Source of the DNA: Opitutus sp. GAS368
GTDB taxonomy: Bacteria > Verrucomicrobiota > Verrucomicrobiia > Opitutales > Opitutaceae
Assembly: GCA_945868215.1 (NCBI GenBank)
Contig: CAMBLN010000002.1
Span: forward strand, 1 to 53,269
Length of the DNA: 53,269 nt
Direction: 5' to 3'
Shown: piece by piece, positions 17,702 through 26,097 of the stretch
How the letters are laid out: every line of letters starts with the position of its first letter
Numbering within the stretch: the stretch's first letter is position 1
Notes under the pieces: generated by a model
Seen by the model: the letters and a program-made list of their open reading frames with translations, nothing else
What the model was told of the DNA's origin: nothing
The model's database searches: none
Program-made: the position numbers and the translations under genes

Positions 17702-18412
17702 TCAGGACTCGTCGTCGTCGTTGTCGGCGGGGCGTTCGAGTTCCTCGCGACATTCGCTCATCACGCGCAACCAGATCTCGCGCAGGTCGAACAGGCGAGG
17801 CTGGGCGTCTTCGCGGTAGTGGACGACGGCGGGCAGTTTGGCCACGCTGTTGGCATTGAGCAAAGAGAAGGTGCGGTTCAACTCGCCGAGAGCGCGTTTG
17901 AAGAGGCTGATGGCCATCGCGTAGTCGCCAAAATCGAGCGCTTGGATGGCGAGCATCGCCTGCTCTTCGCCACGGTAGATGGACGCGTGGATATCGAGCG
18001 CGACGGGCTGGGGGACTTTTGCGGGGTTCGACGCGATGCCTTCCCATGCACGCTTGAGGCTGAGGTAGATCGCCTTGGTGGAGATGAAAATCGGGTTCTT
18101 GTGGAGCGTGTAGGGTTCGTCCTTGCCGTCGCCCATGTCGGCGGAGGCGTCGGATTCGTTATCATCGGGAGCATCGCGCAAAGCGGTGTCGGATGATTCT
18201 GAACTCCAGGAGTCTTCGTCCCACGACATGAGGTGCGCGGCCTCGTCGATGCGATCATCGTGGTCCTTCAACTGTTCGTAGAAGGCGAGGTAGCGATGAA
18301 TCACGTCGTCCTGCTCGCGGAGATACTTCTCCCAATCAAATTCATTCCAAGCGAGCTCTCCACGATCTTCCCACTCGTTGTCCGAGGGGCCGTCAGTTTC
18401 AAAGTTGCTCAT
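17702..18412 (-). CDS. Conserved acidic protein of unknown function
   Basis: 236 residues from ATG 18412 (an in-frame ATG at 18469 would add 19 unlikely residues). No domain is recognised. The N-terminus is rich in Asp/Glu/Trp (DNEWEDRGELAWNEFDWEKY), then a helical segment (HRYLAFYEQLKDHDDRIDEA), an acidic low-complexity linker (about residues 65-95), a helical C-terminal region with repeated aliphatic helices (ALDFGDYAMAISLFKRALGEL, TPR-like in look), and an acidic tail (PADNDDDES). No signal peptide or membrane segment, so probably cytosolic. It is the first gene upstream of tRNA-Ser and divergent from the acylphosphatase operon. I suspect a lineage-restricted family in Verrucomicrobiota, based on recollection only. 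Confidence 0.7.
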   Translation of the reverse strand: MSNFETDGPSDNEWEDRGELAWNEFDWEKYLREQDDVIHRYLAFYEQLKDHDDRIDEAAHLMSWDEDSWSSESSDTALRDAPDDNESDASADMGDGKDEPYTLHKNPIFISTKAIYLSLKRAWEGIASNPAKVPQPVALDIHASIYRGEEQAMLAIQALDFGDYAMAISLFKRALGELNRTFSLLNANSVAKLPAVVHYREDAQPRLFDLREIWLRVMSECREELERPADNDDDES

Positions 18413-18607
18413 TAGGGTGGGGTCCGGGGACCTTGATTTGCAAGGTGCTCCCGAGGTCTTAAAATGCAATTAAAATTCCGCATTTGTGCGAAGGCGTCCA
18501 GATGTGCGGGGCGGCTGGCGAGGGCCCGGTTTTTTGGAGGAATTCCGGCGGGCTGACTTTGCAGGTTGAATCAGAAGCGGATGCCGCGCTAACTTTCGCG
18601 ATTATTC

Positions 18608-18883
18608 ATGGCGGACGTGCATCTAGAGACTGTTTATTTTAGCGGCCACGTGCAGGGTGTGGGATTTCGTTACACCACGCTGCAAGTGGCCAAGGAATTC
18701 GAGATAACGGGGCGCGTGGCCAACCTGGCGGATGGACGCGTGCGTATCGACGCGGAAGGGAACCCTACCGAGATTAATGTGTTCATATCGGCGGTGGAGG
18801 AGCGAATGCACGGCTACATACGCCGCGTTGAACGCGCCTCTTCGCAAGGCCCCGCACAGTTTCAAGACTTTCGCATCCAATGA
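18608..18883 (+). CDS. Acylphosphatase
   Basis: 91 residues, the standard single-domain length. The phosphate-binding cradle GHVQGVGFRYTT with catalytic Arg, and the catalytic Asn in GRVANLADGRVRI, are intact. It hydrolyses acyl phosphates such as carbamoyl phosphate. The stop overlaps the start of the ABC ATPase by 4 nt (ATGA), so the small enzyme is translationally coupled to an exporter, an uncommon pairing whose significance is unclear. Confidence 0.93.
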   Translation: MADVHLETVYFSGHVQGVGFRYTTLQVAKEFEITGRVANLADGRVRIDAEGNPTEINVFISAVEERMHGYIRRVERASSQGPAQFQDFRIQ

Positions 18884-19758
18884 CCCCTAACACCCCAGCT
18901 TCCGCGATCGAGATCACCGGTCTGACGAAGGATTTTTCACTTAACCTGCGCGGAGTAAAACTGCGCGCGGTTGAAAACCTCACCCTCACCGTGCCGCAAG
19001 GCGAAGTGTTCGGTCTGCTCGGCCCCAACGGCTCGGGCAAGAGCACGACCATCAAAATCATCCTGGGTCTGCTCGAGCCGACGGTGGGCGAGTGCAAGGT
19101 CTTCGGCGTGCCGAGCGGGCGTGTCGATTCACGGCTGAATGTCGGTTATTTGCCCGAGGCGCCTTATTTCTATCGTTATCTGAGCGGCGAGGAACTGGTG
19201 CGGTTTTACGCGCGCATTTGCGGTGTGCCGAAGAAGGTCCTCAAGGACCGGGTGCGCGAGGTGATCGACTGGGTGGGGTTGACCGGCGCGTCGCACCGGC
19301 GCGTGGGCACTTACTCGAAAGGCATGTTGCAGCGAATCGGGCTCGCGCAGGCATTGGTGCATGACCCCCGGCTGATCATACTCGACGAGCCTACGGCGGG
19401 TGTGGATCCGGTGGGATCGGCGGAGATTTCCGAGTTGATTCTCAAACTCAAAAAACAGGGCAAGACCGTGTTGATCACTTCGCACCTGCTCGCGCAGATC
19501 GAGGACATCTGCGACCGCGTGGCGATCCTGGACAAGGGCAAGCTGATCGTGGAAGGCGCGGTCAATGACCTCGTGGGATTGCGCGACCGCCAGTCGTTGA
19601 TCGTCGATTCGCTGCCGCCGGCGGAGTTGGATGAATTGCGCGGTTGGCTGGCGGCGCGAGGGCATGTGCTCAACGCCGTCGAGCAACCCCGCACGCGACT
19701 CGACCAGTTGTTTCTTAGCAAAGTGTCGCGCCCGAAAAAAGAAGGAGACTCCCAATAA
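18880..19758 (+). CDS. ABC transporter ATP-binding protein
   Basis: 292 residues. Walker A GPNGSGKST, Q-loop region NVGYLPEAP, signature YSKGMLQRIGLAQAL (variant of LSGGQ), Walker B LIILDEPTAGVD and the switch His in LITSHLL are present. The domain order and the length, with a ~70-residue C-terminal extension, are those of ABC-2/CcmA-type exporters. The downstream permease starts inside its stop codon (TAATG). The substrate is not apparent. Confidence 0.92.
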   Translation: MTPNTPASAIEITGLTKDFSLNLRGVKLRAVENLTLTVPQGEVFGLLGPNGSGKSTTIKIILGLLEPTVGECKVFGVPSGRVDSRLNVGYLPEAPYFYRYLSGEELVRFYARICGVPKKVLKDRVREVIDWVGLTGASHRRVGTYSKGMLQRIGLAQALVHDPRLIILDEPTAGVDPVGSAEISELILKLKKQGKTVLITSHLLAQIEDICDRVAILDKGKLIVEGAVNDLVGLRDRQSLIVDSLPPAELDELRGWLAARGHVLNAVEQPRTRLDQLFLSKVSRPKKEGDSQ

Positions 19759-20624
19759 TGAATACCGCCTTCCCATTCCCTCTCTCGGGCCGCTCGGTGC
19801 CGTTTTCGCTGGGCCGCCTCGGCATCGTGGCGGGCAACACGTTCCTCGAGGCCGTGCGCCAGAAATTGTTTAATTTTCTCCTGCTGCTGGCGGTGGCGCT
19901 GGTAGCGAGCGCGCAGCTTTTCCGTGAGTTCAACTTCGGTTCGTCGGAGCTGAAGTTCATCTCGGACTTCGGGTTTGGCGCGATGGTTTTCTTCGGTTCC
20001 ACGCTGACGATCGCGGCGACGGCACAGTTGTTTTTCAGCGAGATCGAGAATCGCACCGCGTTGACGATTCTGGCCAAGCCGATCTGGCGGACGGAGTTTA
20101 TCTTCGGGAAATTCCTGGGCGTGTTCGCGGTGGTGGGCGTGTTTTGCGCGCTGACGACGATTTTGTTGCTCGGGTTGCTTTATCATCGCGAGACGGCGCT
20201 GATGACGGCGAATCCGGAGGCTTTTGAGGCAGGGCGCATCATCCATTACGGCGACCTCGTTTTGATGGGGGTGCTGCAATGGTTGAAGTTTGGCGTGCTG
20301 GCGGCGTTCACGCTGCTCATCGCGAGTTTCTCCAACACCAATCTCTACACGGTGGTCATGGGGTTTTTCGTGCTGGTGATCTGTCATCTGCAATACCTTG
20401 CGCGCGACGCCTACGGTTCGGTGGCTTCGCTGCCGTTGCGCCTTCTGGTGCAATTGCTGGGTTACATTTTCCCCAATTTCCAAGTGTTCAATCTGGCGGA
20501 CCAGATCGGCATTGGTGTAGGGATCGATGCGGCGGTGTTCCTGCGCGTGGCGGGCTATGCGTTGATCTACATCGCGGTGATCGGGGCTCTGGCGGTCTAC
20601 AGCTTCCGTAATCGTGAAATTTAA
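19758..20624 (+). CDS. ABC-2 type transporter permease
   Basis: 288 residues with about six hydrophobic segments, the first around residues 38-55 (LFNFLLLLAVALVASAQL) and the last at the C-terminus (IYIAVIGALAVY). The region NRTALTILAKPIWRTEFIFG before helix 3 is characteristic of ABC-2 permeases. It has a good ribosome-binding site, AAGGAG at 19742-19747. It pairs with the preceding ATPase as an inner-membrane exporter or membrane-remodelling complex; the following gene overlaps it by 11 nt. Confidence 0.88.
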   Translation: MNTAFPFPLSGRSVPFSLGRLGIVAGNTFLEAVRQKLFNFLLLLAVALVASAQLFREFNFGSSELKFISDFGFGAMVFFGSTLTIAATAQLFFSEIENRTALTILAKPIWRTEFIFGKFLGVFAVVGVFCALTTILLLGLLYHRETALMTANPEAFEAGRIIHYGDLVLMGVLQWLKFGVLAAFTLLIASFSNTNLYTVVMGFFVLVICHLQYLARDAYGSVASLPLRLLVQLLGYIFPNFQVFNLADQIGIGVGIDAAVFLRVAGYALIYIAVIGALAVYSFRNREI

Positions 20625-21438
20625 CCTCGCCGCATTTCGCCCGGCGTTGACCGGTTTTTTGGTGGTGGTGGCGCTTGCCCTCACCGGAGCGGCGGTGCGT
20701 CCGTTCGAGGAGCCGGCCTGGCAATTCGTGAAGTCGAAGCAACCGGCGTTGAAACTGGACTCGTTGCAGGGTGCGCTGGGGCAGGGCGTGACGGTCGGAC
20801 TTCTGGGTGGCTTCCGTGCCATCGTGGCGGATTTTTTCTGGATCAAGACCAACGCCGTTTGGGAGGACAACGACCTGCCGAAGACCCAGACCTTCATCAA
20901 GCTGGTGACTGCGATTGACCCACGTCCGCTCTATTTCTGGCAGAATGGCTCGCGGATGATCGCCTACGACATGCCGAATTGGCGTATCACCGAGGAAGGC
21001 GGCTACGACGTCGTTCCCCAGGCGAGGCAGCGGAAAATTGACGAACAGCAATCCGCAGTCGCCCTCAACTACCTTAACGAAGCCTTTGGGCATCATCCCG
21101 ACGCGCCGCTCCTCCATGTAGAGATCGCCAATGTTTATTTGAATCGCCTCAAGGATACGGCTTCGGCGGCGGAAGCTTACCGCCGGGCGGCGTTGCAGCC
21201 TGACGCCCCTTACTATGCCGGGCGAATCTACGCCGAACTCCTACGCCGTCTGGGGCGCAACGCAGAGGCCTATGCCTGGTTGAAACAACTCTACCGGACC
21301 TTGCCCAAGGAGGCTGATGCGGCCAAAGGAATCACTCCTTTTCAGGTCGAAGCGGCCATGGCCCCCGTAGTGCTCGAACGAATCCGTGAGTTGGAAGGGG
21401 AATTGAATATTCTTGAATTGCAGGCATTTAGGCCTTGA
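20614..21438 (+). CDS. Membrane-anchored protein with TPR-like helices, unknown function
   Basis: 274 residues from GTG 20614, overlapping the permease stop in another frame. One N-terminal membrane segment (PALTGFLVVVALALTGAAV) anchors a periplasmic or cytosolic domain. Conserved-looking motifs are FRAIVADFFWIKTN, VTAIDPRPLYFWQNG, and a helical repeat-like part with NYLNEAFGHHPDAPLLHVEI and AAEAYRRAALQPDAPYYAG resembling tetratricopeptide repeats. The strict overlap with the ABC genes implies it is a dedicated accessory of that exporter. No known family is recognised with confidence. Confidence 0.8.
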   Translation: MKFNLAAFRPALTGFLVVVALALTGAAVRPFEEPAWQFVKSKQPALKLDSLQGALGQGVTVGLLGGFRAIVADFFWIKTNAVWEDNDLPKTQTFIKLVTAIDPRPLYFWQNGSRMIAYDMPNWRITEEGGYDVVPQARQRKIDEQQSAVALNYLNEAFGHHPDAPLLHVEIANVYLNRLKDTASAAEAYRRAALQPDAPYYAGRIYAELLRRLGRNAEAYAWLKQLYRTLPKEADAAKGITPFQVEAAMAPVVLERIRELEGELNILELQAFRP

Positions 21439-21512
21439 TTTTTAGGTCCCAGCCGGAATTTCGCTTGCTCTGGCTGAGTTACCTATAAAAGGTCATCAGC
21501 TTACTAAAGATT

Positions 21513-22133
21513 ATGGCCGCTTCCACGCCCGACAACCTCTATCCCACCTTTGATCGCGTTCTAGGGCGTGCGGATAAAGAGGTCCGGCTCAAGCAGCGGG
21601 GACGCGTAATCTGGCTCTATGGATTGTCCGGTTCGGGCAAGAGCACGCTCGCCATCGCGATGGAGCGCCAGCTTCACGCCGAGGGTTTTACGACTCATCT
21701 GCTGGACGGGGACAACGTCCGCACCGGACTCAATCGCGACCTCGGATTTACCGATGCGGACCGTTCGGAAAACATCCGGCGCATCGCCGAGGTGGCCAAA
21801 CTGTTTGTGCAGGCGGGCGTGGTGGTGATTGCCGCGTTTATCACGCCGCAGAGGGCGCATCGTCAGCTTGCCCGCACGATCATCGGGGCGGACGATTTTT
21901 CGGAAGTTTACGTCGCGGCTTCGTTCGAAACCTGCGCCAAGCGTGATCCCAAGGGGCTCTACGCGAAGGCGAGCGCCGGTGGCGTGAAACAATTCACCGG
22001 CAAGGATTCGTCCTTTGAGCCGCCGACCGCCGAGGACATCGAGGCGCTGACAATCAACACCGAAGCGGGCACCGCCGCTGAATCGCTCGCGCAGCTGCAC
22101 GCCGCCGTTTCGCCCCGCATCACTTTCCAATAA
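21513..22133 (+). CDS. cysC: Adenylylsulfate kinase
   Basis: 206 residues. P-loop GLSGSGKST, LLDGDNVRTGLNRDLGF (APS-binding Asp/Arg), RIAEVAKLF and the variant FITPQRAHRQLAR (usually FISPFRADR) are visible, with CAKRDPKGLYAKA following. It phosphorylates APS to PAPS. It is the first gene of cysC-cysD-cysN, 7 nt ahead of cysD. In this order the kinase is a separate protein, not fused to CysN. Confidence 0.94.
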   Translation: MAASTPDNLYPTFDRVLGRADKEVRLKQRGRVIWLYGLSGSGKSTLAIAMERQLHAEGFTTHLLDGDNVRTGLNRDLGFTDADRSENIRRIAEVAKLFVQAGVVVIAAFITPQRAHRQLARTIIGADDFSEVYVAASFETCAKRDPKGLYAKASAGGVKQFTGKDSSFEPPTAEDIEALTINTEAGTAAESLAQLHAAVSPRITFQ

Positions 22134-22140
22134 ACACGCA

Positions 22141-23046
22141 ATGAGTTCCTATAATCTCACGCATCTCGCCCAACTCGAACACGAGGCCATCTTCATCATG
22201 CGCGAAGTCGCCGCGCAATTTGAACGGCCCGCCCTGCTGTTCTCCGGCGGCAAGGACTCCATCGTGATGGTGCGCCTTGCGCAGAAGGCGTTCGCGCCCG
22301 CCAAGATTCCGTTCCCGCTCGTGCACATCGACACCGGCCACAACTTCGAGGAAACGATCCAGTTCCGCGACTGGCTCGCCAAGGACACCGGCAGCCGCCT
22401 CGTCGTGCGCTACGTCGCCGATTCCATCAAGGCCGGCCGCGCGCAGGAAGAGAAGGGCCCCAACCCCTCCCGGAACGGTCTCCAGACGATCACGCTGCTC
22501 GATACCATCGAGGAGTTCAAATACGACGCCTGCCTCGGCGGTGCCCGCCGCGACGAGGAAAAAGCCCGCGCCAAGGAACGCTTCTTCTCGCACCGCGACG
22601 AGTTCGGCCAGTGGGATCCGAAGAACCAGCGCCCCGAGCTCTGGAATCTTTTCAACGGACGCAAAAACATCGGCGAACACTTCCGCGTGTTCCCGCTCTC
22701 CAACTGGACCGAGATGGACGTGTGGCAATACATCGCCCGCGAAAAACTCGACATCCCGTCGATCTACTTCACTCACCAGCGCGAGGTGGTGAACCGCAAC
22801 GGCGTGCTTCTTGCCAAGTCGCCTTTCATCACGCTGCTCGAAGGCGAAAAGTATGAGACCCGCACGGTGCGTTACCGCACGGTCGGCGACAGCACGTGCA
22901 CGGGCGCGGTCGAATCCGACGCCGCCGATCTCGGAGCCGTCATTCAGGAAGTCGCCTCCGCACGCCAGACCGAACGCGGCACGCGCGCCGACGACAAACG
23001 TTCCGAAACCGCCATGGAAGACCGCAAGAAGGCGGGGTATTTCTAA
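22141..23046 (+). CDS. cysD: Sulfate adenylyltransferase subunit 2
   Basis: 301 residues, the normal CysD length. The PP-loop ATP pyrophosphatase motif LLFSGGKDSIVM is followed by HIDTGHNFEETIQFRD, CLGGARRDEEKARAKER and the C-terminal VRYRTVGDSTCTGAV block. With the GTPase CysN it forms APS from ATP and sulfate. Translation is probably coupled to cysC. Confidence 0.96.
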   Translation: MSSYNLTHLAQLEHEAIFIMREVAAQFERPALLFSGGKDSIVMVRLAQKAFAPAKIPFPLVHIDTGHNFEETIQFRDWLAKDTGSRLVVRYVADSIKAGRAQEEKGPNPSRNGLQTITLLDTIEEFKYDACLGGARRDEEKARAKERFFSHRDEFGQWDPKNQRPELWNLFNGRKNIGEHFRVFPLSNWTEMDVWQYIAREKLDIPSIYFTHQREVVNRNGVLLAKSPFITLLEGEKYETRTVRYRTVGDSTCTGAVESDAADLGAVIQEVASARQTERGTRADDKRSETAMEDRKKAGYF

Positions 23047-23172
23047 AAATCCCCAAACGCCAAAGGACCAAACTTCCAAAGAAACCGACTCGATTTTAAA
23101 AACTGAAAACATAGCCCACCCGACCGCAGGCCGCGCCGTTTTTGGCATTTCGACCTTTGGCGTTTGGGATTT
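23047..23172. repeat. Intergenic inverted repeat between cysD and cysN
   Basis: The left arm (23047-23066, ATCCCCAAACGCCAAAGG) and right arm (23154-23172, CCTTTGGCGTTTGGGAT) are reverse complements apart from one base, separated by about 87 nt of lower-GC sequence containing further CCAAA/TTTGG fragments. It looks like a dispersed intergenic repeat unit inserted in the operon; the transcript could fold it into a long hairpin. Confidence 0.6.
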
Positions 23173-23178
23173 CCCACG

Positions 23179-24465
23179 ATGACCGCTCCCGCCCACCAGC
23201 ACACCGACCAGCATTACCTTGCGATGGACCTGCTCCGCTTCACCACGGCGGGCAGCGTCGATGACGGTAAATCCACCCTCATCGGCCGTCTCCTCTACGA
23301 CTCCAAATCCATCTTCGAAGACCAGCTCGACGCGATCGAGCGCGCCACCGAGCAACGCGGCGAGGAACACCTGAACCTTTCCCTTCTCACGGACGGTCTC
23401 CGTGCCGAGCGCGAGCAGGGCATCACCATCGACGTCGCCTACCGCTACTTCGCCACGCCGCGCCGCAAGTTCATCGTCGCCGACACGCCCGGCCACATCC
23501 AATACACGCGCAACATGGTGACGGGCGCCTCCACGGCGAACCTCGCGATCATCCTCATCGACGCGCGCAAGGGCGTGATCGAGCAGACCTGCCGCCACTC
23601 GTTCATCGCTTCGCTGCTGCGCATCCCGCACGTCGTCGTGTGCGTGAACAAGATGGACCTCGTTGATTTCTCCGAGGCGCGCTTCAACGAGATCGTCGCG
23701 GCCTACACCGAGTTCGCTTCCCGTCTCGAAATCCCCGACATCAAGTTCATCCCGATTTCCGCGCTGCACGGCGATAACGTCGTCGATCGCTCGGACCGCA
23801 TGTCCTGGTATCAGGGAAGTCCGCTGCTCTACACGCTTGAGACCGTTTATATCGGCAGCGATGTGAACCACATCGACGCGCGTTTCCCGGTGCAGACCGT
23901 GATCCGTCCCAACAACGACGAGCATCATGATTTCCGCGGCTTCGCCGGTCGCGTCGCAGGCGGCGTGTTCAAGCCCGGCGACGCGGTGGTTTCGCAGCCT
24001 TCCGGCCTCACCTCGCGCATCAAATCCATCCACGGTCCGTCCGGCGACCTTCAGGAGGCGTTCGCGCCGATGTCGGTCGTGATGACGCTCGAAGACGAGA
24101 TCGATGTCTCGCGCGGCGACACCATCACCAAGGCCAACAATCCCCCGAACGTGACCCAGGACGTCGAGGCGATGATCTGCTGGTTCTCCGAGAAGAAACT
24201 CGTGCCGAATGGGAAATACATCATCCGCCACACCACGCGCGAGGCGAAGTCGGTCATCAAAGCCGTGCGCTACAAGGTGAACATCAACACGCTTCACAAA
24301 GCCGAGGGCGACCTCGACATCGGCATGAACGACATCGGCCGCATCCAGCTGCGCACGGCGGTGCCGCTCATCGCCGACGCCTACCAGCGCAACCGCAGCA
24401 CCGGCAGTTTCATCCTCATCGACGAGTTCACCAACGCCACCGTGGCCGCCGGGATGATCCTTTGA
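23179..24465 (+). CDS. cysN: Sulfate adenylyltransferase subunit 1 (GTPase)
   Basis: 428 residues from ATG 23179. Translation-factor GTPase motifs: GSVDDGKSTLIGRL (G1), the switch REQGITIDVAYRYF, DTPGHIQYTRNM (G3), NKMDL (G4). Beta-barrel domains II and III follow. It ends without an APS-kinase domain, agreeing with the separate cysC upstream. Together with CysD it couples GTP hydrolysis to APS synthesis. An inverted-repeat spacer of 132 nt separates it from cysD, unusual for subunits of one complex. Confidence 0.94.
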   Translation: MTAPAHQHTDQHYLAMDLLRFTTAGSVDDGKSTLIGRLLYDSKSIFEDQLDAIERATEQRGEEHLNLSLLTDGLRAEREQGITIDVAYRYFATPRRKFIVADTPGHIQYTRNMVTGASTANLAIILIDARKGVIEQTCRHSFIASLLRIPHVVVCVNKMDLVDFSEARFNEIVAAYTEFASRLEIPDIKFIPISALHGDNVVDRSDRMSWYQGSPLLYTLETVYIGSDVNHIDARFPVQTVIRPNNDEHHDFRGFAGRVAGGVFKPGDAVVSQPSGLTSRIKSIHGPSGDLQEAFAPMSVVMTLEDEIDVSRGDTITKANNPPNVTQDVEAMICWFSEKKLVPNGKYIIRHTTREAKSVIKAVRYKVNINTLHKAEGDLDIGMNDIGRIQLRTAVPLIADAYQRNRSTGSFILIDEFTNATVAAGMIL

Positions 24466-24511
24466 CACGCGCGGGCGGCCGTCTTTAGTCGCAAATCGTT
24501 TCCCACATCAC

Positions 24512-25180
24512 GTGATCATCAACCTCTGGCTGCTGCCTATCGCGTTGTTATTGCTCTGGCTTCCCCGCCAGTGGTTCCGCCTCGGCGGCAAAGTAGCCGT
24601 CTTCGCGGGAGCCGGCGGCAACGGCCAAAGTAACCGCCGGCGCCGGCGCGGTCCTACCGAGGAACGCGACAAAATCGATGTTTCGCTCAAGCTCAAAGAT
24701 GAGGTTTCCAAGGCGCGCAACTGGATCGACCTAGTTCGCGCTTTGATCGGCGGGATCGCGCTCACCCAGGTCTGTTTTTCCGTCGCACCCGACGCCACCG
24801 AAGGCACGGCCGCGCAATTATTCGTCATCGAATCTTTGATTCTCTTCACGGCTGTTCTGATCCAGACGATCCGCCTGGAGAATCGCTTCAGCCTGGTCGC
24901 GCCGGTCTTTTTTATTCTCGGTCTCAGTTTCGCCCTGATTGGCTGGAAAGCCGCGCTGTTTGCCGTCGTCGGAATATGGACGCTCAACCTGGTGCTGCCC
25001 GGCGCCGGAGTGTTCCTGTTTTTTTTCGCCGCGCTGGAGATCTGCTTCGGACTGCTCCTGGGGGCGTCGCTCACGTCCGTCGCACTCGCGGCCTCGCTGT
25101 CGATCCTGCCGTTTTTTTTCAGCGCCGTCACGAAACGCCCGCTCGTGCGGCTCAATAAAAAAACCAAGTCGCGCAGGTAA
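24512..25180 (+). CDS. Hypothetical multi-pass membrane protein
   Basis: 222 residues from GTG 24512. An N-terminal membrane segment (LWLLPIALLLLWLP) is followed by a basic, low-complexity patch (SNRRRRRGP), a soluble stretch, and four to five more hydrophobic segments (for example AALFAVVGIWTLNLVL and GVFLFFFAALEICFGLLL), ending in a basic tail (NKKTKSRR). No family recognised. It lies between cysN and menA, 9 nt ahead of menA, so it may be co-transcribed with menA. Confidence 0.75.
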   Translation: MIINLWLLPIALLLLWLPRQWFRLGGKVAVFAGAGGNGQSNRRRRRGPTEERDKIDVSLKLKDEVSKARNWIDLVRALIGGIALTQVCFSVAPDATEGTAAQLFVIESLILFTAVLIQTIRLENRFSLVAPVFFILGLSFALIGWKAALFAVVGIWTLNLVLPGAGVFLFFFAALEICFGLLLGASLTSVALAASLSILPFFFSAVTKRPLVRLNKKTKSRR

Positions 25181-25189
25181 TCGCCGCCC

Positions 25190-26089
25190 GTGTCCGCCGC
25201 CGCCTCCACCCCTTTCTCGATCTGGTTGGGCGCGGCCCGTCCCCGCACGCTTCCCGCCGCCGTGGCGCCCGTGCTGGCGGCTTCGGCGCTGGCCTGGCGC
25301 GACGGTGATTTCGAACCGCTGGCGGCGCTGGCCTGTCTCGCCTTTGCCCTGCTCATCCAGATCGGCACCAATTTTGCCAACGACTACTACGATTTTGTGC
25401 AGGGCGCAGACACCGCCGAACGCGTCGGCCCCCGTCGCGCCGTCGCCGCCGGACTGGTGACGCCCGCGACCATGAAGCGGGCGATGGCGGCCGTGTTCAT
25501 CGCCGCCTTCCTCGTCGGCCTCACGCTGCTCGCCTACGGAGGCTGGGTGCTCCTGCTGATCGGGCTGGCGAGTATCGCCTGCGGAGTAGCCTACACGGGC
25601 GGACCGTATCCGCTCGGCTACAACGGACTGGGCGACGTGTTTGTGTTTATCTTTTTCGGTTTGGTAGCCGTGGCGACGACCTACTTCGTGCAGGCCGGCG
25701 TGGTCACGGAAGAAGCCTGGATCATCGGCGCGGGCATCGGCGCGCTCGCGGCGAACATTCTCGTGGTGAACAATTATCGCGACGTGGAAACCGACGCGAA
25801 GGCCGGCAAACGCACGCTGGTCGTGCGTTTCGGACGCAAGGCGGCGCGCATCCAGTTTGTCTGCGGCCACCTTGCGGCGCTGGGCGCACTGCTGGCGGTC
25901 GGGGCAGGGGACTGGTCTCTTGGTTTTGTGGCCGGCGGCGCGGGGCTTTGTGTAATCGTAGGTTGGATACAAAGCCGCCGGCTGTCCCGCGCGAAGACGC
26001 CGGGGGAGTTGATCACGCTGCTGGGGCACACCGGCCTTTATCTCGCCGCTTACGCCCTGGTGCTGGCCATCGGGCTGATCTTCGGTTGA
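25190..26089 (+). CDS. menA: 1,4-dihydroxy-2-naphthoate polyprenyltransferase
   Basis: 299 residues, polytopic. UbiA-superfamily prenyl-diphosphate motifs are present: the first Asp-rich motif NFANDYYDFVQGAD and the second NNYRDVETDAKAGKRT. Both match MenA better than UbiA or heme/chlorophyll homologues. It attaches the polyprenyl tail in menaquinone synthesis at the inner membrane. No other men genes are in the window. GTG start. It converges on the sugar dehydrogenase with only 8 nt between stops. Confidence 0.92.
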   Translation: MSAAASTPFSIWLGAARPRTLPAAVAPVLAASALAWRDGDFEPLAALACLAFALLIQIGTNFANDYYDFVQGADTAERVGPRRAVAAGLVTPATMKRAMAAVFIAAFLVGLTLLAYGGWVLLLIGLASIACGVAYTGGPYPLGYNGLGDVFVFIFFGLVAVATTYFVQAGVVTEEAWIIGAGIGALAANILVVNNYRDVETDAKAGKRTLVVRFGRKAARIQFVCGHLAALGALLAVGAGDWSLGFVAGGAGLCVIVGWIQSRRLSRAKTPGELITLLGHTGLYLAAYALVLAIGLIFG

Positions 26090-26097
26090 GCGGGATA

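Noticed and set aside
18413-18607. Small gene in the divergent intergenic region
   Set aside because: No frame with a start, coding composition and recognisable product; probably promoters only.
21439-21512. Promoter before cysC
   Set aside because: A TATAAA box is present (21484-21489) but no -35 hexamer at a proper distance; too weak to annotate.
22120-24468. 782-codon open frame on the minus strand
   Set aside because: Antisense to cysD and cysN; no recognisable domain.
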